From positions 1 through 34,002 of the forward strand of contig JAGCRW010000007.1 in the NCBI GenBank assembly GCA_017964485.1: 34,002 bases of DNA, given 5' to 3'. Every line of letters starts with the position of its first letter. Position 1 is the stretch's first letter. Below are positions 1 through 5,168 of this stretch, piece by piece. The stretch is from Muribaculaceae bacterium. Lineage in GTDB: Bacteria > Bacteroidota > Bacteroidia > Bacteroidales > Muribaculaceae. Made by a program: the position numbers and the translations under genes. The notes under the pieces are model-generated. The model was not told the DNA's origin and ran no database searches. It was given only the letters and a program-made list of their open reading frames with translations.

Positions 1-237
1 AAGTCACTCTGTGACACGGCAATCGCCATGGGATTGCGCGGCAACCGCTCCATCCCGAAGGAGCATTACTGGCAGGCGAACTTCTACGTCATCAAGAACA
101 CGCGTTGCCCTGCGGTTCTGACGGAGAACCTGTTCCAGGACAACCACGAGGATGTAGAGTTCTTAATGTCGGCAGAGGGCAAGGCGAAGATTGTGGAACT
201 GCATCTGAAATGCATCAAAGCCTACTTTGGAGTATGA
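1..237 (+). CDS. N-acetylmuramoyl-L-alanine amidase, C-terminal fragment (endolysin-like)
   Basis: The reading frame is open from base 1, so the N-terminal part lies off the window. The visible 78 residues match the end of the Amidase_3 fold: a segment reading NTRCPAVLTENLFQDN, containing the glutamate that in this family is part of the zinc/catalytic site, followed by a final helix. Such enzymes cut the amide bond between N-acetylmuramic acid and the stem peptide. Its place directly before a lysis-type lipoprotein suggests a phage endolysin rather than a cell-division amidase. The stop codon overlaps the next start by four bases (ATGA at 234-237), which implies translational coupling. Confidence 0.85.
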   Translation, partial: KSLCDTAIAMGLRGNRSIPKEHYWQANFYVIKNTRCPAVLTENLFQDNHEDVEFLMSAEGKAKIVELHLKCIKAYFGV

Positions 238-848
238 AAACACGATTCATATTCTCGCTAATATCGGTTTCACTGATATTAGCGGCTTGCCACAGTAAGA
301 AAGAGCTCACGGCATCTACTACGGAGGTCTGTGACATCGAGGCGGCTGGCTCATCTCTCACTGCAACCGACGAGCGGTTGGAGTGGATGAGCAATCTCGC
401 ACTCGAGATCGACAGCTTTGAGATGTTTATCCCTACAGACCATTTTGCTGTGAACGGCAAAATGGCGCATGACACGGTGGTGATGCTGCAACAGATGACG
501 ACAGGTGCCGACTTCGGCAACGCCACGGCTGACGCTGTGGGATTGCAGGCTGGCACCCTTGCCGCAGCGCAACCTCGCAATGGCTCGGTTGTACTGCGGG
601 CACGTCATGCGTCCATTGGCAAGAGCGACAAAGTTGAGCGCAACTCTGCGAGTTTTGCTCAACAGGCTGACAGCATGGTCGCTCACCGCACAATGGACAA
701 TCAGCAGCATACCACCAGTGACAATGTGCAGGTGGCAAAGCCTCCCGGCCTCACATGGGTGCCGTGGGTTCTAGTGGGTTGCCTGGTAATCATAATCGTT
801 TTCATCCTCTGGAGAATGGAGAAAGAAGAAGAGAATAATCAGAGATAA
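234..848 (+). CDS. Lipoprotein with C-terminal membrane helix, candidate unimolecular spanin
   Basis: This 204-aa protein starts with a lipoprotein signal (MKTRFIFSLISVSLILAAC, Cys19). It ends with one strong membrane helix at about residues 175-193, followed by a short charged tail (RMEKEEENNQR). A soluble segment of about 150 residues lies between them. A lipid-anchored N-terminus plus a C-terminal inner-membrane helix is the hallmark of u-spanins such as phage T1 gp11, which join the two membranes and fuse them in the last step of lysis. The position right after the amidase, with an ATGA overlap, fits a lysis cassette. The start at 234 was chosen because it begins the signal peptide and overlaps the upstream stop. 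No sequence similarity to a known spanin was recognised, so the role is inferred from topology and context. Confidence 0.7.
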   Translation: MKTRFIFSLISVSLILAACHSKKELTASTTEVCDIEAAGSSLTATDERLEWMSNLALEIDSFEMFIPTDHFAVNGKMAHDTVVMLQQMTTGADFGNATADAVGLQAGTLAAAQPRNGSVVLRARHASIGKSDKVERNSASFAQQADSMVAHRTMDNQQHTTSDNVQVAKPPGLTWVPWVLVGCLVIIIVFILWRMEKEEENNQR

Positions 849-871
849 TTTTTTTTCATGAAGTGAATTGG

Positions 872-897
872 AGGCATTGTGCGTGAGCATAGTGCCT
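872..897 (+). terminator. Hairpin after the lysis genes
   Basis: GGCATTGTGC (873-882) pairs with GCATAGTGCC (887-896) through ten pairs, two of them G-U, around a GTGA tetraloop of the GNRA type. An extra A-T pair closes the base. It lies 24 bases after the lipoprotein stop. Only a weak T-rich run follows, so it may be a 3'-end stabiliser or weak terminator rather than a strong one. Confidence 0.45.
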
Positions 898-1018
898 TCT
901 ACCGTTATTGATGTTGGGTAATAAAGGAGACGTGAATGCCAACCGCCATCTTGACTGATTGAATTGCAGTACCGATGAATTCTTGAAACATATTTTTACT
1001 AAGCAAAGTTCGCACATC

Positions 1019-1108
1019 GCCCACTGTGCAAGGACAGGCTCCGTGTCCGAGAAAATCTCCACACCTTCGGGTAGTATTTTCTCGGAAATCCTTGCACATC
1101 TCGTGGGC
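1019..1108 (+). ncRNA. Nested structured RNA element with UUCG apical loop
   Basis: Three nested perfect helices can be drawn: GCCCAC (1019-1024) with GTGGGC (1103-1108); TGTGCAAGGA (1025-1034) with TCCTTGCACA (1089-1098); and CCGAGAAAAT (1047-1056) with ATTTTCTCGG (1076-1085). The apex contains ACC-TTCG-GGT, a classic stable UUCG loop. A side hairpin GGACA/TGTCC (1032-1046) competes with or branches from the second helix. A further short hairpin (GTGCA/TGCAC) follows at about 1115-1130. The element sits just upstream of the 74-aa gene, so it could be its 5' regulatory leader or a separate small RNA. No known Rfam family was recognised. Confidence 0.6.
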
Positions 1109-1166
1109 TTGCATGTGCACTTGATTGCACGTAAAAATTATGTTTCACTTCAAAAATTCATCTATC

Positions 1167-1391
1167 ATGGTACAGCAATTCTTCAACATCAGTCAGGATG
1201 GGAGCGATCCCAACAACATCTACGTCAACATCAATAACGGCTCAGCCGAGGTATGGCTTGAGGATAAGCCCGTCTGCACTACAAACTGCAAGGACGCACT
1301 TGAGCATATCGTTCAGCTGCTTGCAGTCAAGTTTGACGCTAATCTGTCGAACAAGTCAGAGATGATTTACGACACTGTGATGAGTTGGTAA
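1167..1391 (+). CDS. Hypothetical 74-aa phage protein
   Basis: A small acidic protein (starting MVQQFFNISQDGSD) with a central beta-like segment (NNIYVNINNGSAEVWLED), two cysteines at positions 35 and 39, and a helical second half. No family was recognised. In-frame upstream starts exist at 1125 and 1140; 1167 is preferred because the residues before it look like leader sequence rather than protein. It lies between the lysis pair and the non-coding block and is followed by a strong hairpin at 1396-1424. Function unknown. Confidence 0.55.
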   Translation: MVQQFFNISQDGSDPNNIYVNINNGSAEVWLEDKPVCTTNCKDALEHIVQLLAVKFDANLSNKSEMIYDTVMSW

Positions 1392-1395
1392 ATTC

Positions 1396-1424
1396 ATCAA
1401 TCCTCCAAGAGCTGGAGGATTGAT
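1396..1424 (+). terminator. Perfect 12-bp hairpin after the 74-aa gene
   Basis: ATCAATCCTCCA (1396-1407) pairs perfectly with TGGAGGATTGAT (1413-1424) around a 5-nt loop, starting four bases after the stop codon. No T-run follows, so termination would have to be Rho-assisted, or the hairpin may protect the mRNA 3' end. Confidence 0.6.
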
Positions 1425-1463
1425 TGGAACCGCAAGAGATAGATCATGATTTAATACATAAAA

Positions 1464-1553
1464 ATTCGTTACTCTCCAACAGCTCTGAATGGCACTTAGC
1501 TGAACAGCAAAATGCTGTGCCGGACCTCCTTCCTACGCAAGAGAGTAACGAAT
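1464..1553 (+). ncRNA. Compact structured RNA closed by a 13-bp perfect stem
   Basis: ATTCGTTACTCTC (1464-1476) pairs exactly with GAGAGTAACGAAT (1541-1553). Inside are a GGCAC/GTGCC helix (1491-1495 with 1517-1521) and CAGCA-aaa-TGCTG directly beneath its apex (1505-1517). The result is a 90-nt closed domain with no credible coding potential. No known family was recognised. It could equally act as a DNA cruciform or binding site. Confidence 0.55.
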
Positions 1554-1678
1554 AGAAACCACAGGTGAAAACAGAGAGGTTAGTACAACAACTGTTCCTA
1601 CTCAAACCAACCCTACGTTTAGTCGTGTTGATTTGGTTGCTGTGATTTTGGACTGCAAAGATAAAGAATAAAATTCAA

Positions 1679-1710
1679 TTTGCAAAAAACAGATACTTTA
1701 TCTACCTTTG
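1679..1710 (+). promoter_or_regulatory. Strong Bacteroidetes-type promoter for a non-coding transcript
   Basis: TTTG at 1679-1682 and TACCTTTG at 1703-1710 are separated by 20 nt, a full match to the Bacteroidetes primary sigma consensus. Transcription would begin near 1717. No good open reading frame follows, but structured repeats do. Confidence 0.75.
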
Positions 1711-1925
1711 CATCGTCGAAGGGGACTCCTGGGGTGTCTGTAGGGCTACGGTGAGCACTTCGAACAAGATCGTCTGAGGTGGAATCAGTACTAAATTGGC
1801 CCGTTCTAACCATTGAAGACGATAAGCTATACTTCCTTGAGGCTTAGACGCTGAGGTTTGAAGGGTATAGTCAGGCAATACCTCCGTGAGGCTGAAACGC
1901 TGCGGTTTGAAGGGTATTGCCTTTA
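1711..1925 (+). ncRNA. Putative structured transcript with two covarying tandem stem-loops
   Basis: Downstream of the promoter at 1679-1710, ATCGTC (1712-1717) can pair with GACGAT (1818-1823), closing a domain of about 110 nt. Two imperfect 42-nt direct repeats then follow with a 49-nt period (about 1828-1869 and 1878-1919); both contain GAGGCT, ACGCTG and GGTTTGAAGGGTAT. Each is bounded by an inverted repeat. Copy 1 uses CTATAC/GTATAG and copy 2 uses CAATAC/GTATTG, a compensated base-pair change that supports selection for RNA structure. The 3' end is not clear. Confidence 0.5.
1828..1921 (+). repeat. Tandem 49-bp-period hairpin repeat (2 copies)
   Basis: The two copies share GAGGCT (1839-1844 and 1888-1893) and the end GGTTTGAAGGGTAT. 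The second copy is closed by GGCAATACC (1874-1882) pairing with GGTATTGCC (1913-1921). Confidence 0.7.
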
Positions 1926-1994
1926 TATCTCCACTTAATTCAGGCTTTTGAGCCAAATTTGCTAAGAAAACATTAGGTCGGAGATTTTTTATTA

Positions 1995-2036
1995 TCTAGA
2001 ATTTTCTTGCTATATTGAAAATCTAGAGTATCTTTG
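1995..2036 (+). promoter_or_regulatory. Promoter with overlapping operator-like inverted repeat
   Basis: The -7 element TATCTTTG lies at 2029-2036 and a -33-like CTTG at 2006-2009, 19 nt apart. An inverted repeat, TCTAGAATTTTC (1995-2006) and GAAAATCTAGA (2017-2027, one base missing), covers the -33 box and the spacer. This is where a repressor would block RNA polymerase. The start of transcription is expected near 2043. Confidence 0.65.
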
Positions 2037-2042
2037 CAGTAT

Positions 2043-2188
2043 AAATATCTTGCAAAGTGCATTGGTCGTTGAAGACCCACATATTTGCAAGTTAATTGTT
2101 AAGGTCATTATTGGTGATTGCCTGCGAATTTGATTTCGCTGAGGACAACCAATATTGACCTTGTTCTATGTATGTAAATATTTTTTTC
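2043..2188 (+). ncRNA. Candidate two-hairpin small RNA with U-tract
   Basis: Stem-loop 1 pairs CTTGCAAA (2049-2056) with TTTGCAAG (2084-2091), with an inner GGTC/GACC helix (2064-2067, 2074-2077). Stem-loop 2 pairs AAGGTCATTATTGGT (2101-2115) with ACCAATATTGACCTT (2148-2162), 14 of 15 positions, with an inner GCGAA/TTCGC helix (2124-2128, 2135-2139). A T-run follows at about 2180-2187. Together with the promoter at 2006-2036 this makes a complete transcription unit of about 145 nt with no meaningful reading frame. Rfam identity unknown; it does not look like tmRNA, 6S RNA or RNase P RNA. Confidence 0.6.
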
Positions 2189-2546
2189 CGTTAGAAACCC
2201 TCACATATTTTGCCTCTCGCCGCACCGACACCGGGGGCTGCGCCCTCGGGTACGTCACGGCTTCGGCAGGAGCTCGCCACCTGACCGCTTACGGCTGGCG
2301 ACGAGCCGGAAGATCATCGGCAAGCCGAAACGCCCTCATTCCCACCCCTCATAGCGACAAGTCGCTTCCCTCAAAACACCGTGCAATGGTCACGCAGGAC
2401 AGCTTACTTGTATAAGATGGCGCCGCCGTGACACCGCCGTCGGTTACGCTGTCGTGAGAGTGCTTTGGGTGTCGCTGATACATCGTGATGAGGACGCTCC
2501 GAAGTCACACGGCTGAATCCTACGCTAACGCAGGTGTCGGCCTGAT

Positions 2547-2597
2547 GCCATAACGACACCCGAGCATTCCTGCGTCGGCGTCGGGTATCGCCATGGC
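2547..2597. repeat. Array hairpin, copy 1
   Basis: GCCAT (2547-2551)/ATGGC (2593-2597), CGA/TCG and ACCCGA (2558-2563)/TCGGGT (2581-2586) stack into one long interrupted stem. Confidence 0.65.
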
Positions 2598-2689
2598 GGT
2601 CGCCACTTGCTGTCGCTACGGCTTCCTCCTTTGCTTCCTTCCTAGCTTGTCACTGCGTGGCACAATCGCTGCACAGGTGTTGCACTGAT

Positions 2690-2739
2690 GCCATAACGAC
2701 ACCCGAGTTTCCTGCGTCAACATCGGGTATCGCTATGGC
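2690..2739. repeat. Array hairpin, copy 2
   Basis: GCCAT (2690-2694)/ATGGC (2735-2739) and ACCCGA (2701-2706)/TCGGGT (2723-2728). The stem is conserved relative to copy 1 while the loop sequence differs. Confidence 0.65.
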
Positions 2740-3114
2740 GAGCACCACTTGCTACGCTAACTGAAGCCTTGTGCTACTGCGTGCCACCTCACCACGAGGG
2801 CGACACCAGCGCACACTCACTTAGCAGCTTCACTGACGGTCGCTATGCTCGGTTCTACGGCAGTCGCCATCATCGCAAGCAGTTCACTCTTGACCATTGC
2901 ACGGCAGAGAAGAATAATACATTTGTCTATGCCTTCGGCAATCAGTGCCCGATGGGCGGTAGGTCTTCGACATGGTGGCGGGAGTGCCGAATGTGCCTAC
3001 GGCTGACGGAGCGCGCTGATGGAAGCCACGGCGGAGCCACACGCATCCGGGACATGGCGGCACTGTCGCTACGGCCAACGCTGACAGAGGTCTCGAAAGT
3101 CCTGACCCCTTGCC

Positions 3115-3149
3115 ATGTCGCAACTCCGCTTCGCTGAGAGTTGCGACAT
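3115..3149. repeat. Perfect 12-bp hairpin at the junction of the two ~690-bp units
   Basis: ATGTCGCAACTC (3115-3126) pairs with GAGTTGCGACAT (3138-3149) around an 11-nt loop. An outer CCCCT (3106-3110)/AGGGG (3152-3156) helix extends it. The second copy of the long repeat begins just after it. Confidence 0.65.
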
Positions 3150-3243
3150 CCAGGGGCACGTGTCGCTTGATCCTCATGGGTGGGACGCTCCGAGTTCGCA
3201 CGCCACAAGACTACGCTACGCAGGTTCTGCTCCCTTAACGCGA

Positions 3244-3279
3244 CGAGACCCGAGTTTGCTGCGCCAACTGCGGGACTCG
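3244..3279. repeat. Array hairpin, copy 3
   Basis: CGAGACCCG (3244-3252) opposes CGGGACTCG (3271-3279), with one A-A mismatch. The stem differs in sequence from copies 1 and 2 but keeps pairing, in the same relative position. Confidence 0.6.
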
Positions 3280-3384
3280 CACACGGTCGCTACACTTGCT
3301 GTACGCTACGTCCTGCGGCTTAGCTCACTCCAAGCTTGACACGCTGTGGCGCACCGCTGCGCAGGTGGGGCTCCCTTTCCGTGC

Positions 3385-3420
3385 CGACACCCGAGCTTCC
3401 TTCGTCAGCGTCGGGTATCG
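3385..3420. repeat. Array hairpin, copy 4
   Basis: CGA-C-ACCCGA (3385-3394) pairs with TCGGGT-A-TCG (3411-3420). Confidence 0.6.
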
Positions 3421-3705
3421 TCACTGGTTGCCTCACTTGCTACGCTTGGCAAAGCCATGCGCTACTGCATGCCACCCATCCACGAGGGCGACACTCATCG
3501 CACACTCAAGACCTCTTACGCTTATGAACCTACGCTATCGTTATGCCATCGTCCCCAATGCTCTGAAGGTGGCTCTAATCAACGTGACGGCAGCAATGGC
3601 ATGGTAGTATATGTAAACAATAATGAGAGAATGATTTATGAATGAAATGATGATGTATTGATAGTGAGAGATGGGATGCCATTGCGCCCTCACACATGAG
3701 CCGTG

Positions 3706-3750
3706 AGAATAAAAAACCTGCGCCACCGTCTCTCGACGAAGGACGCAGAC
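3706..3750 (-). terminator. Minus-strand intrinsic terminator with GAGA tetraloop
   Basis: Read on the minus strand, CTGCG pairs with CGCAG. Inside, CGTC-GAGA-GACG forms a GNRA-capped helix, and six T residues follow at once. It lies about 25 nt after the expected start of the minus-strand promoter at 3776-3806, so it would end a transcript of only about 60 nt. Confidence 0.65.
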
Positions 3751-3775
3751 AACTAAAAAGGAATGTATTATGATG

Positions 3776-3806
3776 CAAAGGTAGTAAAAACTTGTAAAAT
3801 AGCAAA
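3776..3806 (-). promoter_or_regulatory. Minus-strand promoter pointing into the GC-rich array
   Basis: On the minus strand, TTTG (3803-3806) and TACCTTTG (3776-3783) are 19 nt apart, a full consensus match. Transcription would start near 3769 and run left into the terminator hairpin at 3706-3750; read-through would transcribe the GC-rich repeats. Confidence 0.7.
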
Positions 3807-3950
3807 ATAGAAATCTTTTTTTATCGACCATCAGCGCACTCCGTCTTAATCTTCGGCGCTCCACGTCACCCAAATCACCGCCCATCGCGCCCACTTTCGT
3901 TAGACGCAGGGATATATGTTTTGAAATGTATCGCCTGCACTTGTTACTAT

Positions 3951-4181
3951 GCCGAAATCAAGTCAAACTCGTTTGACACGATTTTCGGCTGAAAGCGGAG
4001 CTGACACGCGTGAGCGAAACCGACTCCTGCGTCGCGGTTCTCTCACGCACGTCAGCACATCTACCGTGCAATCGGTCTGCGCTTTGCACATTCCGCAAAC
4101 GGAAAAAGCGGTTTTGCGGAAAGTCTCCGCAGGGCGGTCGGGGGGTCTTCCCAGACGGGGAGCGAGGGAAATTTCCCTCGC
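3951..4181. repeat. Cluster of four large palindromes (origin- or packaging-site-like)
   Basis: Four dyads follow one another. The first is 3951-3989, with GTCAAAC-TC-GTTTGAC inside a GCCGAAATC/GATTTTCGGC stem. The second is 4000-4056, with GCTGAC/GTCAGC ends, an inner CACGCGTGAG/CTCACGC-type arm and AACCG/CGGTT. The third is 4091-4121, TTCCGCAAA/TTTGCGGAA. The fourth is 4162-4181, a perfect 20-bp palindrome made of GCGAGGGAAA and its complement. No gene fits here. Dense palindromes of this kind are seen at single-strand origins, nick sites and phage packaging or recombination sites; which applies here is unknown. Confidence 0.7.
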
Positions 4182-4216
4182 GCACCCTTAATCGGCTGTC
4201 ATACAGCCTCGAAGCA

Positions 4217-4347
4217 TTTTCAATCCTTGAAAATCGTGTTTTTTCGTAAATAGAAACTGGGAATTCGTCGTTATTTCAACTGATTTCCAGCCATTTACGC
4301 ACTACGATTTTTTGTACATCGGCAAAGTTCCTGTAAAGGATTGAAAA
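4217..4347. repeat. Spaced 12-bp inverted repeat; rest of 4182-4440 otherwise featureless
   Basis: TTTTCAATCCTT (4217-4228) is repeated inverted as AAGGATTGAAAA (4336-4347), about 107 bp apart. No gene or promoter was seen between 4182 and 4440. Confidence 0.6.
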
Positions 4348-4440
4348 TTTCGCTAGCAAAAGGCGAGTTGGGCGATATCTTTTATAGGCTTAATGATTTT
4401 TCAAATCTTATGTCTATTTGCAAGAAATGTAAGGGTTTTT

Positions 4441-5055
4441 TCATAAAGATGGAACATCCAAAGGAGATGGCTTGTAAATAGAAGCACAAAGGTTTTTAAG
4501 CAATGCTGATGTTTGAAGCGTCTTTTCCTTTATATAATCAAATACGAAATCACTTAAATAAAAACTTTCTCCTTTGTTAGTATGAAATAATGGTGTTAAT
4601 GAAGTAGAAACATAGTTCAATTCAAGAAATTCATTTTCTCCTATCCTTATTTCATCATAGCTTTCTGAGCCTGACGTTGAAGATATGAATGTGATACTAT
4701 GGGCAAAAAAGAACCTATCAGTTTTGATGAAAAATTTACTGTTTAACTGATGTCTCATTTCTTGTTCTGGTTGAAGGGATAAAATGTTTTTGACTTCAGC
4801 CACATTGTTCCTTATGATGATATTGATTTTATTAAATACTTCCTCACTAATTTCAAAAGGATAATCGGTTGGAAGCATTTGTTCAATCCATTGACTGTAC
4901 GAACTCACTCCAATCCCTTTCTTCTTGGTAGTTATTCCATACATATCAAACCTTGGTTTCCTACCTTGATAACGAAAGTTATATTTACCAATGTGGAAAT
5001 TGCCATATCTATCCCTGACAATTCCATATTTATCTTTGCTATATATTGATTCCAT
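4441..5055 (-). CDS. Hypothetical AT-rich cargo protein, 204 aa
   Basis: No family was recognised. The protein is mixed alpha/beta, rich in Lys, Asn, Ile and aromatic residues. It begins MESIYSKDKYGIVRDRYGNF, with a repeat-like K(Y/F)..(Y/F)R pattern in its first 40 residues. The start at 5055 is preferred over 5094 because the extra upstream residues are derived from an AT-rich leader. Base composition is strikingly lower in G+C than the tail genes, and the gene is on the opposite strand to them, as expected for a moron-type insertion. A small inverted repeat, CACAAT-TTT-ATTGTG (5092-5106), lies in the divergent region and may be an operator. Function unknown; superinfection exclusion or defence would be a guess from context only. 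Confidence 0.65.
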   Translation of the reverse strand: MESIYSKDKYGIVRDRYGNFHIGKYNFRYQGRKPRFDMYGITTKKKGIGVSSYSQWIEQMLPTDYPFEISEEVFNKINIIIRNNVAEVKNILSLQPEQEMRHQLNSKFFIKTDRFFFAHSITFISSTSGSESYDEIRIGENEFLELNYVSTSLTPLFHTNKGESFYLSDFVFDYIKEKTLQTSALLKNLCASIYKPSPLDVPSL

Positions 5056-5143
5056 ATCCTTTATTATAAATATGTTTATAAACGATAAAACCACAATTTT
5101 ATTGTGTTGTTAGAATGTCTTTTAACGGCACGATAGCCGTTCC

Positions 5144-5168
5144 TAACTTTGTTGAAAAAATCAACAAA
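5144..5168 (+). promoter_or_regulatory. -7 box and inverted repeat abutting the tape-measure start
   Basis: TAACTTTG (5144-5151) matches the -7 consensus; the -33 region is poor. TTTGTTGA (5148-5155) and TCAACAAA (5161-5168) form a perfect 8-bp inverted repeat with a 5-A loop that ends at the base before the ATG at 5169. It could be an operator overlapping the -7 box or an mRNA hairpin that controls translation. Confidence 0.5.

Larger units (their letters stand above)
2215..3607. repeat. GC-rich non-coding array with a ~690-bp imperfect duplication and four related hairpins
   Basis: Landmarks recur at a constant offset: GTGTCGCT at 2469 and 3160; GACGCTCCGA at 2493 and 3184; ACCCG(A) hairpin arms at 2558/2701 and 3248/3389; and CCACGAGGGCGACAC at 2792 and 3480. 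The period is 688-691 bp. Within each unit, a module beginning with a CGCAGG-like motif and ending in an ACCCGA...TCGGGT hairpin occurs twice, about 142 bp apart. The block is clearly richer in G+C than the flanks and ends abruptly near 3607. Long open frames exist on both strands because stops are rare in GC-rich DNA, but none gives a recognisable or conserved-looking protein between the two units. Function unknown. Confidence 0.75.

Noticed and set aside
105..233. Longer N-terminus for the lysis lipoprotein starting at 105
   Set aside because: It overlaps the amidase in another frame and would bury the signal peptide; the ATG at 234 gives a proper lipoprotein signal and ATGA coupling.
2215..3607. 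Diversity-generating retroelement or rRNA fragment as explanation for the repeats
   Set aside because: No reverse transcriptase, no adenine-biased variable/template pair, and no rRNA motifs were recognised.
2155..3645. Several open frames of 60-120 codons on both strands in the GC-rich block
   Set aside because: Stops are rare there because of high G+C. The frames overlap on both strands, have Cys/His/Arg-rich compositions without a fold, and do not stay in frame between the two ~690-bp copies.
3541..3894. 117-codon minus-strand frame with a hydrophobic centre
   Set aside because: It spans the minus-strand promoter and its terminator hairpin, so it cannot be a normal gene from that promoter.
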